A DNA stretch of 64,000 nucleotides from Lycocorax pyrrhopterus obiensis (lineage: Eukaryota > Chordata > Aves > Passeriformes > Paradisaeidae), in the NCBI GenBank assembly GCA_014706295.1, contig JACSVZ010000001.1:45170383-45234382 (forward strand), read 5' to 3'. The position numbers and the translations under genes are program-made. How positions within the stretch are numbered: the stretch's first letter is position 1; every line of letters starts with the position of its first letter. A model generated the notes under the pieces. It worked only from the letters and a program-made list of their open reading frames with translations. It did no database searches and was not told the DNA's origin. Of the stretch, positions 12,331 through 25,590 are shown in pieces.

Positions 12331-13588
12331 CTCTCAGGACAGCCAAGGGATCAGGCACAGCCAGCATGGGTTTAGGAAAAGCAGATCCTGCCTGACCTGG
12401 TCTCCTTTTATGACCAGGTGACCTGCCTAATGGATGAGGGAAAAGCTGTGGATGTTGTCTACCTGGAACTTCAGCAAAGCCTTTGACAGTCTCCCATGGC
12501 ATTCTCCTGGAAAAGCTGTCTGCCCATGGCTTGGACAGGTTTTCTCTTTGCTGGATGGCTGTGCCCAGAGAGTGGTGGTGAATGGTACTGCATCCAGCTG
12601 GAGGCCAGTCACTAACGGGGTTCCCCAGGCCTTAGTGTTGAGCACAGTCCTATTTAATATCTTTATTGATGGTCTGGGTAAGGGGATTGAGTCTGCCCCC
12701 AGTAATTTCACAGACGACTCCAAGGTGGATAGGAGAGTTGATCTGCTGGAGGGTAGGAAAGCTCTGCAAAGGGATCTGGACAGGCTGGCTAGATGGGCTA
12801 AGTCCAGTGGTGTAAGGTTCAACAAGGTCAAGTGCCAGGTCCTGGACTTCAGTCACAACAACCCCATGTAGCACTACAGGCTGGGGGAAGAGTGGCTGGA
12901 AGTCTTCCCAGTGGGAAAGGGCCTGGGAGTGCTGGCTGACAACCGGCTAAACATGAGCCGGTGTGTGGCCAGGTGGCCAAGAAGGCCAATGGCATCTGGC
13001 CTGTATCAGCAATATTGTGGCCAGCAGGACCAGGGCAGTGATCTTTTCCCTGGAGTCAGCACTGGTGAGGCCACACCTCAGACTTCTGTTTCCAGGTCCG
13101 AGTCCTTCTCTACAACAAAGACATTGAGGGGCTGGAGTGTGTCCAGAGAAGGACATCAGAGCTGATGAAGGATGTAGAAGGGAAGTCATATGAGACGCAG
13201 CTGAAGGAACTGGGATTGTTTAGCCTGGAGAAAAGGGGGTTAGGGGGGTCCTTATTGCTGTCTACAACGACCTGAAAAGAGGGTGTAGTAAGGTGGGTTT
13301 GGCCTTTTCTCCCCGACAATTAGTGACATGATGAGAGGACGTAGCCTCAAGCTGCAGCACGGAAGATTCAGCTGGACATCAGGAGAAATTTCTTCATGGA
13401 AAGTGTGCTTAAGCACTGGAATAGACTGCCCGGGGAGGAGGTTGAGTCACCGTCCCTGGAGTCATTCAAGAAACAACTGGATGTGGCACTTAATGCCATG
13501 GTCTAATCAACAAGATAGTGTTTGGTCAAAGGTTGGACTCAATGACCTCAGAGGTCTTTTCCAATGTAAGTGATTCTGTGATTTTGTA
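12331..13588 (+). mobile_element. CR1 LINE, 3' portion with reverse transcriptase and tail
   Basis: About 1.26 kb of CR1 in plus orientation, from within the reverse transcriptase core through the C-terminal region of ORF2 and the 3' UTR. It ends with GTGATTCTGTGATTTTG, the characteristic CR1 3' terminal motif. Identifiable blocks include the palm motifs (12464-12718), the region after the active site (12740-12860), and the 3' block GGTTGGACTCAATGACC at about 13532. The copy is 5' truncated, keeps its 3' end, and has GC content clearly above its AT-rich surroundings. Confidence 0.95.
12434..12871 (+). pseudogene. Broken CR1 ORF2 reverse transcriptase fragment
   Basis: A 145-codon open stretch covering palm motifs A to C and the region after them. 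Motif A reads TWNFSKAFD at 12461-12487, with the first catalytic Asp replaced by Asn (12467-12469); an inserted base just upstream probably caused this. The motif B region reads [20 protein letters not shown], with the conserved Gly-Ser after GVPQ changed. Motif C reads FTDD at 12707-12718 in place of FADD, leaving the two Asp residues. A stop follows NNPM at 12871. The protein is truncated and mutated and cannot be active. Confidence 0.9.
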
Positions 13589-13829
13589 ACCAAATGTAGA
13601 CCAAGTATACCAATAAATCTAATTAATGAAACTTTGCATTTCTGCATCTGAGTTAGTCATCTTAGATTCTTTTTATAGCAAGTGGAAACAAAGACAAACT
13701 TACAGATTGCCAATCATCTCATCCTACTGTAGATTATTTAAAGCAAATAAGTTGTGACTCATTTCTCTTCATTAGCTACAAAGACAGCTTACAATGACTA
13801 GCCCAAATGTAGATTTCTCTATGTTGACA

Positions 13830-13866
13830 CCTCAGGGTTGACTAAGATCCTCAGGGTTGACTAAGT
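13830..13866. repeat. Two-copy 19-base tandem duplication
   Basis: The unit CCTCAGGGTTGACTAAGAT is present twice in direct succession, the second copy losing identity after CTAAG. It looks like a recent slippage duplication in otherwise unique DNA. Confidence 0.85.
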
Positions 13867-14742
13867 TGCTAAAGATAGATATCTAACGTCATTTAAGATG
13901 ATGCAGGATGCTGAAGACATCTGCACAAAGCTGGCAGAAATGACGAAGGACTTATGGGAGACCCGTGGTCTTCTAGTTTAGTAGCTGGAGGTAAGGAGAG
14001 ATAGAGTAGTGCATCTTAAATGGGAATAAATTAAGATGTTTAGGTAATTAAATCAAGTTTGTTAAATTAGGCAAGCTGGATTGCCAGCCCTTCTGTCATG
14101 GAAAGAAAAGTTGAGACTGTAGGTAGTGTTATAAATCAAATGTTAAGATAAAATTAATTTGATTGCAACTCTTTTTGCATATGTTGTTGAGGACTGAGTT
14201 ATCTAAAAGGGCCTCAAGGTGTGCAAGTGGTCAGCTAGGGTCTAAACATATACTACAGTCAATGGAAATGTACTTCAGTAAAGTGCAGTGACTTGTCTCA
14301 TCCTGAATTAGACTCCAAGGATTCCATTCAGTTGCCCCACACTAGCATCTGGTACCTTCCAATAGAACAGGTTTACTCAAAATAATTCATACACAGCCAG
14401 CACCTCTAAATCTAGGCATCAAGGATGTGTGCCATTCTGCACAGGCAACTGAAAGCCTGAAAAGCTGCCTTGGAACAAGCCAGATGAAAATATATGTCTA
14501 TGTGTGGGTAGATGGAGCCCTCAATGTCAAGTTCGTGGGCTTGTCTCATTTGTGGGGAAGAAGAAGGAAGGCAAAAGAAGGAAATAAAGAAGGAAAAGGG
14601 AATGGAACAACGCGAGTGAAAAGGTGGTGCAATACAATACAGTTATTGATTTAAAGGGCTACAAGTTCCAAGATCTAATTTGTTAAGCGTTTTGGACATT
14701 TTCCACTTTCCACTTTATCACTCTCCTCCTGAAATGAGACTT

Positions 14743-14831
14743 ATGAAAAAAAACCCCAAACACAAACAACAACCAAACACACACACATTAAAAAACCCAC
14801 CCCAGAAACTCAAAAAACACCTTTTTTTTCT
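14743..14831. repeat. A/C-rich low-complexity tract
   Basis: Runs of A and C with short CA units (ACACACACAC near 14778), ending in a T run. Low-complexity sequence without a clean repeat unit. Confidence 0.7.
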
Positions 14832-17800
14832 ATTTATTTTTCTGAGAAGGATTTGTTCCCCAAGAGAGTTGTCATTTTTTGTTTGTTTTGTTTAGGTTAT
14901 TTAATAGCCTTTGTTCTAAAAATGTTTTCATGCTTTCTAGAATGTTGTATTTCTTCTTTTAACTTGGGTGTTTAATTATTTTATGAGGATGGGCTTTGTG
15001 TGTTTCATGTTTATTATACTAGAAAGCTGAATCCACGTCACACTCCATGGGATATATTCACAGTCACCAAAGTTTCTTCATTCTTTCATGGGAAAAATCG
15101 TGATTCAAAACATGTCGAAAATTCACAAAGATGTAGAAAAGTTTTAGAGAGGAACTGATTCACTGAGGAAGAACACATAAGAAATATAAGTATGAAAGGT
15201 GCGTGTCTATTTCTCCAACTGCATTCTGTTACATCCGTAGTAAGAACAGATGGACTTTTATCTTGTATCTGCTCCATAGAATTTGTTCTATCTAGACCAA
15301 GGTAATGGAACAACACTCTCCCACGACCCCCCCTCCATTTTAGTCACATAAATATGTGACTCTAGTCCACAATTTAGAGTTAATCTCAACTTTTTCCTTA
15401 TATATTAATAACTCTGAAGAGTAAATAGTGGGACAATGTGTAGATTTTTTTCCTTTTCAAAATAATAGGGGAGAACAGTTTTTGTTGTTATTATAGTCTT
15501 TGTAAAGATTACAAAGAGTGTGCATCAAATTTAAAAATGCATTTATTTTACCTTTTAATCACAAAGTAGAAAAGGGATATAATAGGGCCAGAACATTCAA
15601 GATAAGTTTCTAAATTCATTGAACACTCTAAAATTCATAATATTTCAATAATAATCCATGAATGAGGAAAAATTAGACAATCTTCTCTTTTTACCCTTTT
15701 CACCCTTTTCAGAGTTTCATTATTTATTAAAAATATAATGGTTCATTATTATTTATGCACATGAGTATAAATATTAAAAGCATTTATTTTCACAATGTTC
15801 TGGAACAAGAAAAGATGAAGTAAAACTCCTACTTAAATTGCTACCAACAATTTCTTGCGGATTTCCTTTGTCTGAGATCCTTGGTGACAATAAATAATCC
15901 CCACAACATGACTCCTCTCGTGTAAGATTTACTCAGTTTCAGGTGTACAGACTGTCCTACATTTCTTAAAGGACATCACCCACAGGGAGAAGGATTAATG
16001 TAAGTTAGTGAAAAGAAAACCACTGAGACAAAGAATACAATATCAGCAAATTATATACATTCCTTATTCCAGAGAATAAGTTATTTATTTCCATTAAGAG
16101 AATTTCCCAACATCTCTGAAATATTGAAGGAATTTTTAATTTTTTTTTGCTGTCAGTTTAAATGAAGAAAAGATATATGCAAGGAGCTAAAATTACTTCC
16201 CTTTGAAATGTTAAGTTTTATAGTTATTAATGTCTTTAACACTTGAAACTTTACTAATCTTCTTTCTTTAGGATTTCTGTTACAAATGTATAAGTACTGT
16301 AACAATAGGTTCACAGGAAAAGCAAAATCCTCACTGAGCTGACTTAATTTTGTTTGTCCTTTTAGACAAGGTTCAGATTACTGAACTGGAGTTCTCTGTT
16401 TTTATAGATAACATGCATTTTGACTGCAAAGAAAATGTCAATGGAAATTAATATGGGCATTAGTGTTCTGGCAGGTTTGAAATTATGATTTTTTTGGTGA
16501 AACATACTATGTTGATTATTATAAAAATCATAATGTTAAAAAAAAACGACGTGGATTTTATAGATAGTATGTATCAATTAGTTCTCCTTTTCTAATTTCT
16601 TTTTGCTGCTTCTGTTACTGTAATTTAAGAAAGCTCCTTTGTCACATATTCTTTATCATTTTCCAGGTTTTATTTCCTTGGCTGTCAAATCTGTTTCTTT
16701 TCTCAAAGGACTATAAATTGCTGCAGCTAAACATGAACAATTACAAAATGAGGTGGCATGATCTGAACAAGAAAGATTGTGTGTCAAGATGATCATTATC
16801 TAGCAGGTGAATAGGGAGAATAGCAGATATTTGGGCTATGCTAGCTGGTAGCAGTTATACTGAAGTTAATTTTGGGAATTGCAATATATTTTCCTTAAAA
16901 AGCAATTTTTTTTTCCTAAGACTTCACACCAAGATTTCAGCTACATTTTTTTTTGATGTCTACCTAAATAGATATCTACAAACAGTCTGGCTTCAGTGTG
17001 TGGAATATTAACATCCAAGGAAGAAGAGTTTTGGTTTTACAACTAATTTTAAAAATAATAAAGATTTATATTAGTAGGTATATTTTACCTAAACCGTTAT
17101 TTCATAGTTAACAGAAAAGATTTGCTTGTCTGCAATTCTTTTTCTCAGCTAAAAAAGTGATCTGTCTAGGAATTTGTTGTCTTAATGAGCCTTATGGTAT
17201 TCCTCAAAACTGAATTTATTATTCCTTTTTTAGAGTAACACACATCTAACCTCTGACAACTACTGATTTGTAGTTTCTAATTTAATTCTTACTCTGGCCA
17301 GGAAGTAATACATGGAATAGTGATGCCTTTAGTGCTTTCTCTATAATCAAAATATTTTCATAAACACTAATACTGAAACAAATGTAAATGTTCTATTTCC
17401 TGGCATAGAGTCGATAGGTTGGACTTAATTTGAAATGTTAGGTGTATGTGTCTTCTTTGTAATACTTTTTAGAACAAAATGACATAGTCAGGACATTCTT
17501 TGAGGATGGAGGTCTGGTGGGACGAAAGCAAGAAAGAAAAGAGAGCTTTTGGGGGTGTTGTGGAGAAATCACTCCTTTTCCACCAACTCTAGAAAGCTTA
17601 GCAGAAAGGTGGTTAATGTTAAGTGCAGTTTTTCCTAGCAATATTTTAAAAGTGAATAAATCAACAAGATTTAAATGAAGGCTCTCTACAGTTGGGTAGA
17701 ACAGGAATGTAGCATTACTGACTGCTTCTGATGGCTCTGAACTTCTAGAAACATATCCCTCTACAATGTGTTTAAAATTAAGATTCTATTTAGAATATTG

Positions 17801-19758
17801 GCATAAAAAAATGTAATGTCTTCTGAAGAGGCAACCTAGAGACTTTATAAGGCACTTCTTTTACAAAAAGTATGCAATTTGGCAGATAAGGTTTTTTTTT
17901 TTTAAATACCTAAACACCAAGTTAAATAGCTAAATGACTAAGGGAGGGCTAAATTATTAAACATTCTATAAAATTCGGTAAACTTTGTCTTATTTCCCAA
18001 ATGAAATGCATACAGCCATACAAGCTTAATGTATCTATAAATTTCTGTGCAAAACCATCAGCAAAACCTGGAAACAAAAAAAACTTCACAAGCGGTGATT
18101 AAATACTTCAATTTTGCAATATTCTTTCATTTCAGTTCCTGTAAGAGAACAGTTCAGTGGAAATCCACACTTGAAATATAAACTGAAACATTTGTAAAAC
18201 CTCCAGTTACCCCAGATGCTTCTAATTAACTCATTTGAGGAAAAAAACACTGAAATCCCATGGACTAATGCAGTGTAAAAACAAAAGAAAAGGAAGTTTC
18301 TGAGATGTTATCTCATTTTTACTCCAGATAAAATGATCTGCCAAATCTAAGCATGGCAATGTATTAGTGAATATAATACTAAGAAACCACTGAAAGAAAA
18401 GAAACTTTAGGCTTATGTCACAGTATGAGATGAATTAGGAATTGTCTTCAGACAGAATTTAAGCACTTTTTATGTCTATATGGAGGGTTTTTGTGCTGGG
18501 ACAAAGGTAAATTTTTCAAATATCATCCATAGAATCTGTTGTTAATGAGTGTCATTTGTAGAAACACAGATCATGAATTTCAGTGTATGGATGATCAGGA
18601 AAAACTAAGACATTGTTTGTTTAAAAGGTACAAATCTGACTTGTTTGTAATGAGAAAGAAGATAGGACAAATGACAACGGATGAAATCAAAAACAAAACT
18701 GAGATCCCTTTAATGTCACTCAGGCACAGTCTTAAATATCAGCACTGATATTTAGGAAAGCAAATTGGAAAATACAATGTCAAATTTAACCTTCTTAGTT
18801 GCGTAAGATATCAATCATAATGATACTTTCTACTGAAAACTTCCTCACAGGCGCATTCTTAGAGAGTTGTGGATGAAGTGATCACCTAAGTGTTCAAGCT
18901 TGCCCTCAGAGGACATTTCTTCTTAACTATATCTCATGGAAGTCTTGACTCGCTTGGGATGAATGCAGCACAATTCACTTCAGTGGTTAAATGTCAACTG
19001 CTTCCCTAATAATTTTGTGTCTGGATAGCTCATTAGAAAGTGATGGTGTAGTTGGATGGGTTGGATACACTGGTCCTATTCAGCAGCAGTTGTGGGTCAG
19101 GATTACTGCTGCCTTCTGCTTGTAGCTGAGTAACTATGCCCATGTCATACAGAACATGCCAAGATGGAAAGAAAGAGTAGGTAAGCTCAGATAATCCATC
19201 TTTATTGTACTAAATCGAAGTAAGGCATTCAATATAAGTCAGGTAAGTTCCTTTAACTCCACTTGGGCAGCCAGAGGTGTTCTAAAGATTTCTGAAAGGA
19301 ACTGTATTGGGAAACTCAAAAAAGTTAATATCTTTCCAACACAATAGATTTTTATTTTGTGTGCCAGCTATATATGCAAAGGAAACGGATCTTTTAGAGT
19401 TCACTTGGGAGATGAAGGTCTTCATTACGTAACAAGTTTGTGTCTAAATTTAAGGAGCTCAATCTGATAGCTTCACTTACATTCATAAGCACTTTTTCTC
19501 TGCTAAGTTTTATAGGACATAAGATGCGCCTTTCAGGATTTTTAAAGAAAATGTTTCCTAAAATATAGACTAAAATAGGCCTCTAGGTTAAACAGATGCG
19601 TCCCTTAGCTTAAAATGAAATGACTGAAGAGGAAATCATGGTGATAAAAAGGCCATGAATCAATGTCTAAGATTTTGAATATATATGTTATTTTTAACAC
19701 TCTGCCATTATTCCAGATTACTGAATCAGCTATTGCGGGCATTAAGAAAACTGTAAGT

Positions 19759-19810
19759 TTAAAAAAAAAAATAAAAACAAAACAAAAAAAAAACCAGAAA
19801 AAAAAGAAAC
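19759..19810. repeat. A-rich low-complexity tract
   Basis: Almost pure A with scattered C, G and T. It could be an old poly(A) remnant or slippage product; no retrocopy was seen upstream. Confidence 0.75.
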
Positions 19811-20998
19811 GATAGATAGGAAATGATGAAAACGAAAAAAGAGAAAACCCAAACTAACCCCGAGTCCCTCACAAAGATATACGTGTTTGTTTACACAGGT
19901 TTCAGTTCTGAGAGCTAGCCACAATGCTACAATATGCTGTTCAGTAAATTTCCTCATGGAAAGAAAATTATCTCTTCCTTTTTTTTTTGTAAAAACTGGA
20001 ATTTCATAAAAATTACAAAATAAAACTGATTTTCTTTTTATTTCACATAAGTTTCAGTCTTCATTGAGGTGAGTTTAACTATTCTTGAGGACTAATGCTC
20101 TATGATAAACATATTTAATTTTGCATAATGCCTTTATCTACATCAGATGTGATGGAAGACGGTTTCCTTAGTGCGCATTGTTCTGATACCAACAGATGGA
20201 AGGTATTAAATTTTAGTTAACTTCTAAGCTTTAAAACTACACCTTCATTTCCACAGTAATTATATCGCCCTTCCTAGCATTGTCTTTCAGGCAGCTTGAT
20301 TGTGGGAGAAAAGTTTGTCCTCTACCAGAGCTTATCAGAAAGTTAAACAAAGACATGAAAAGCCTAACAGTTTATTTTTAAGGCATAACTTCACATTGTC
20401 TACCTATACATCATTTCATTAAACTAAAATTATGAACAAAAACATCAGTGTTTTCTTAAATAGGAAAATTCCCCATTTAAATTCTGTTTTTTCGATAGCT
20501 GTGCATATCTGGAAAACTTTTGGTAATACGCTTACATATCTCAATAAAAATCCGACATAAAATACCACCTGTTCTTTTAGATAAACCTTCTGTTTTCATC
20601 TTTGAATGGAGCCACATATGGTAAATTAGATTAGCATGGAAAGCAATAAATTCTGTGATAAAAAATAAGATCAAAATGGGGAAGCTCACAAAGGATTAGT
20701 AATGTATTTATTTTTGTTTATTTCTTCGTGAGAGGGGGGATAACTGGACATTAAAGTTCTTTTTTGTTAGAAGCCTTTTTATGTCCTGTTTAGGGCATGT
20801 TTACTTACGGACTAAGGCTGATTTGTCTTTTCATATCAACAACTATATTATTAAATGATTTTAAAAAATAAAAAATAACAAAAATAACCAAAAACCCCCT
20901 TCGCTTCTCTGGAAATTGATTATGTCTAAGACGGACAAAATAGCAAAAAATGGAAACCCAGCAACAACAAAGAAACAAAGAAAACAAGTGTCCAAGAC

Positions 20999-21057
20999 AT
21001 CAACCAACCAACCAACCAACCAATCAACCAAACAACCCCAACCAACCAACCAGCCAA
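20999..21057. repeat. CCAA tetranucleotide microsatellite
   Basis: Tandem CCAA/CAAC units with a few interruptions. Both strands are open across it by periodicity (Asn-Gln-Pro-Thr repeats on plus), which is not coding evidence. Confidence 0.95.
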
Positions 21058-21974
21058 AACCAGCACTCAAGATCATATAAAGGGAAAAGATGTGATGGTT
21101 CTGTTGATGTCAGGGGCTATTTTGTGGACTACAGAACCTTTGCCTCTTCAAAATGTTCAGAGTAATTTCGTCTGTGCAGGGATAGTTTTTTGTTGTGGTT
21201 GTTGCTTGTTTTTAAAGCTGGGGTTCTTTGTGTATAAACACTTGTGGAAGACCACTCAATCTCTTTAAGAAAGGAGATCTGCTCCTTCCTTACCTGTTGC
21301 CTGGCAACTGGGAGCTAAATCCAACTTCTCCATCTCCTGCAAACTCCTGTGACTGCCCTGCAGGGAAATGGCTTTTTATGAGGGCAACTTTACCATTTCT
21401 CATCCTCAGTTTCAAGAGCTGTCATGTGTACAGGATTTGACTAAGATCTTCTCCCAGGAAACTAAGAAGCTACAGGTCTTCTTACTAAAAATGCTATTTC
21501 CCCACTGTGAAACAAAATAACTGGAAAGGAAAGAGAAATAATCCAGTTTTTATTGCTCTGATTTTTAATCTTGACTGTTTACGGAGACATAGTGTTCAAG
21601 TTAGTTGTTTAAGATTCTCTCATATCAATGCCAGAACTGAGAGTATGATAGCAATTTCAAAACTTTAACATGCAAATTTCCAGAAACTTATAATCGTTGT
21701 TAGCTCCTTTGAACAGAGATGAATGATCTGCACCATCAAAAAAAGGGGGTTGTCATAGATTTATGAAGATCCTTAACATAAATTGAAAGTGCAACAGGTG
21801 ACTCCTGCACACTGAATTTTTTTCTGAAACATGTGGGCCTACATCTAAAGCCAGAGTGTTACGATCCGGTTTAAGCTCAGAAAAGCAAAGAAAGCTAAGT
21901 CTCTGTGCATAAACCGGAAAGAACTTAGAAGGTTCCAAATATTCCCAGAAACAAGATTAAAACCAAACGAGGTT
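21058..21974. other. DNA without recognised features
   Basis: Mixed composition, somewhat GC-richer at 21230-21440. A 70-codon open frame there has no known motif. Confidence 0.4.
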
Positions 21975-22034
21975 AGATGTTGATGCAAAAAAATTGATGT
22001 ATTTTATTTAATAGTAAGGAGGCAAAGGGAAGGA

Positions 22035-22065
<31 letters not shown>

Positions 22066-22830
22066 AAGAAAAAAGAAAGAAAGAAAGAAATAGAAAAAGA
22101 AGTGTGCGTGGGGAGTTGGGGGGACAGGGAGAGGTGAGAGGGATTAGGTGGAAGCATATCACCCATCCGAGGGTCCTGATAATGTCTCGCTGCTCTCCCC
22201 CATCTTCTGGTGGTGAGGGTCCCCCGTTGCCGCTGTGCCACGCCCCACGCCGCCACACGCCACAGAGTACAAAATTCTGTGGATTAATATACGCTTTGGG
22301 CCAGGTGGGAACGCCCACATGTCTCTTTTGCAGGGGCTGGCTTGACACACTGTCCCTTGCAACACTGAGGGTCTGTTGCATCATCTCTGGTGCTCTGGTG
22401 CAGGGTCTGGGGACCCCTTTGAGGGGGGTCCCTTGGATGGTCCATGTTACCCCCTTCTGCTGTGGATAAGCTTCCCCCCCTCAGGTGAGGACCCCTCAGC
22501 TGGGCTCCCCTGCACAGTGGAGGATGGGCAGTCGCTGCGCCTCTGACCAGAGGCTTTTCCAAGATATCCAAAGCTTCTCCTCCCTCCACGCCTTGGTTCT
22601 AGGATCTGTGGGAACCTGGCAGCTGATAGCCCTGGGGCTGTGGTCTCCACCTTGGAGGTGTTAAGCTTGTGCTTCATGAATGTCCCCAGCCCTGAGTTGT
22701 TACTTTATCTTATCTTCATCAGCGAGCAGTGTAAAGCCTGTCAGGGCCCCATTCACGGTGCAGTAGTCTTCTCTGCAGCTTTTGTAACACAGTTTTAAAA
22801 GTCTTTCAAGAAAATGTTCAAGTTATAATT
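21975..22830 (-). mobile_element. GC-rich block, candidate LTR in minus orientation
   Basis: A block of about 600 bases, clearly GC-richer than its flanks, lies at 22100-22690. On the minus strand it carries an AT-rich TATA-like ATATTAAT at about 22284-22291. An AATAAA signal lies downstream in that orientation (plus 22003-22008), past the GAAA tract. TATA-like motif, GC-rich leader and AATAAA in that order are what a retroviral LTR would show, but I cannot find matching TG and CA ends or a target duplication. The overlapping open frames of 68-126 codons in several frames on both strands come from the high GC content. It could also be another kind of interspersed repeat or a CpG-poor regulatory block. 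Confidence 0.35.
22026..22100. repeat. GAAA tetranucleotide microsatellite
   Basis: Tandem GAAA units with small interruptions, entirely purine on the plus strand from 22033 to 22090. Confidence 0.95.
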
Positions 22831-22879
22831 TATAATATTTCAGTCTCTGACACAGAGGTACTTCTTAATAATCATCACA

Positions 22880-22985
22880 TCAAGGAGAGGAGAGGAAGTG
22901 ACAGGGAGGGGAGGGAAGGAGAGGAGAGGAAAGTGAAGAGGAGGGAAAAGGAAATAGAAGGAGAAAGGAAGGGAAAGGGAAGATC
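22880..22985. repeat. Purine-rich GGAGA-type low-complexity tract
   Basis: About 100 bases of almost only G and A on the plus strand, with irregular GGAGA, GGGAG and GGAAA units. No exact period. Probably an old, decayed simple repeat. Confidence 0.85.
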
Positions 22986-25590
22986 AAGCAAAGCAAGGCT
23001 GCAAATGTCTACTTGATCTTTTGTCCATGAAATTTAGAACTTTTTATCATTGTGTTTCTTCCTTCTTGCACTGTGGCATTTCTTGTTTAAATATTTCTCT
23101 TCCTTTACAATATCATTGAAGTCCCTCACCATTTCTATGTACTATACATCTAGAGATCCAAACAGCAAAGAAGGTAAAGCACAAGCTGATACTGGAATTT
23201 CTAATCTTAATTTTAAAAATTACGGACTTTCTAAAACAATTTCTTCAAACAAACTCTCAGTGGGAAGCTAGTGGTCATTTTTTTTAATTGTTGTTTATTT
23301 TTTTTTTTTAAACAGTGGGGCTTTTCACATGGGTTTTGTTTTTCATGACCTTTGTAGGTAATATGGATCAAATAATCAATGTTTCTTTTTCAATTTGTGT
23401 TTTTATGTTTCTGGTACCATCAAATAAATATTTGGTAGAAAATTGCATTATTCATATCAGTTGTATGGGATCCAAAATTATTTAGTAATTCTATATCTGA
23501 ATTTAAAAAGTAAAGATTTATTTATTTATGGTGAGCACAATTAAATGTTATGGTTTTAAAGAAATTTTAAAGGTTTTAATTATTTCTAATGACATCAATA
23601 CTTGTTTAGTGTACTTCCTGGTTTAGTGATCAATGGAAAAATACTGCATATAAGATACATATTTAAAGTTACTAAGAAAAATTATAATATTCTCGAATAA
23701 AAAACACAACAATGACTAGTATTAGTTCTTGGACATAATGAGTATAATCCTGAGGAATATGTACATTTACTTCACAATACTTGAAAGTTTCAGCCTTATT
23801 CTCCTCCTTATTTCTTATAGAATGGTATGAAGATTCGATATGACGCCATCTATTTATATGGTAGGCAGTTCCAATTCAAAACTTAAAAGTATAGCCTCCT
23901 CCCTGATCAAACTAGAAACAAGACTAGAAACATCTGTTTTTAGTAGGGACACAACTATAAATCAAGAAGCCTAAAGGCTCTTACCTGCCTGCTCTAATAG
24001 TCTGTTTGGTTCTGCATTCGTAACAGTTTTCTCACATTGACAATCGTATTTCATGCTACACTTCAGACCAAGCAAGCCTGTAGAACAGTTGCTGAACCCC
24101 TTCTGCTTTAATATAAGCATAACCATTTTTTTCTTATTACAGCTATATAAATCTACCTTCTGCTTAGCCACCTGTAGAAAATTGCACTTAAAGTTATGCA
24201 GAAAGTTTGCGCTGAGCCTTGACTCCGACATCCAGCTGGAAATTCAAACTGTTCTAAAGCTGAGAAGGTTTCTAAATAGTCAGTAGTTGAAGCCGTTAAA
24301 GTGTTTGGTCCAACAACTAGAGCAACAAAAAAATTGGTAAAAAACAAAGGTAAGAAACAGGGAACATGTACTGTCTCTGTGCCAGTTAGAGACACAGTGG
24401 CACACTTGTTTATTTCTTCAAAACAGGGTAAGAGGACATCAAAGTTTGTGGATTAAAAATCATTAGTTCTGTGCTCAGTAATTATTCTGAGATGGGTATA
24501 TTATACTTTTTTATCCTTCCAACATCGTATTAATGAGTTATAATACCACATATTTCATTCAGATATAGGCAAAGTTACTTCTGAAAGACAGCTGCTAGGT
24601 TTTGACTCTTGAGGTTCCTTTATTTTGGCTTGTACTCCCATCCTCTGTAGACATTCAAGACTCAGAGTGTGAAAGGTGATGCTTGGGTGATAAACATTGG
24701 TGCTACTGGAAGACAGCCGTATCACCTGGATGTTTAGGTTTGGTTTGTTAGGCCAGTTGAACTGTCATGGTGAACAGGTGACATTTTGCTTTCAGCTGTC
24801 ATCCTGAAATCAACAAACTGAATTGAACTGAATATCATGCCATTGTGATGCCTTCACAGAAAATAATTTCAGGCTTGTAAAGGAAAGCTGACTGAATAAA
24901 TACGGTGTGATGAAATTTAGGGCATTTTCTAAATCTTGCCTCAAGGTGGTTATGGAATAGCCTGAAGTGCTACAGCAGCAGCTATGTTGGGGACTTCTGG
25001 GGGCTGCTCGTCACATTTTGAAAAGTTAAGATGATGTGTGAATCAAGAGGAATCAACATCAGTGTTTCAGAACGTGGGTTTTTAGTAACTACCAATAGAA
25101 ACAACCCAAATTCAATTTAAATAGGGTGCACTGTTCTGTTCTTGACAGCAAACCTATTTTTGGTCACACTAATGAGGAAACTACTGATCAGGGTGGTTTG
25201 GTCATTTTTCTCTAGCTGAACTTTCTTGATCATTTTTCACCAATTAATATATTTTCTCTTAAATATTTGTTAGTAAATGACATGCAATTTTGGCAGAATT
25301 GGACTTTTTCCTGCCTCTTCCTCTTAGTTCTAAATAAGAAACCTTCCGTTCCTGACAGGGTATGGCATCTTTTGTATATTTTATTTCCTTCCATGATAAT
25401 GAACTGGACATCTGGGACAACTATTTGTTTAATGTTGGCTACATAAGAACATACATTGTTCAGACAAAAATATTGCAAATTACCTTCTTTAGGTAAGGAT
25501 CAGATGGCAAAATTAGCAGAATAAAAATGTACTTAATAACTACTGGTTAAACTGGATCAAGAGCACTCTGGTCTGCATTAGGGTGTTTCC
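22986..25590. other. AT-rich DNA without recognised gene
   Basis: AT-rich, with T and A runs at 23278-23312. Opposed open frames at 23971-24395 (77-86 codons) carry no known motif. Confidence 0.5.

Larger units (their letters stand above)
13589..20998. other. Long AT-rich stretch without recognised gene or large repeat
   Basis: Over 7 kb with no CR1, LTR or coding motif recognised. It contains only minor items: a 19-base tandem duplication at 13830-13866, an A/C-rich stretch at 14743-14831, a T run at 16138-16148 and an A-rich tract at 19759-19810. Open frames up to about 76 codons are of random type. Confidence 0.55.

Noticed and set aside
22004..22677. Several overlapping open frames of 68-126 codons on both strands
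   Set aside because: High GC content lowers stop frequency in all frames. The frames overlap each other and the Ser/Phe/Leu tail comes from the GAAA tract.
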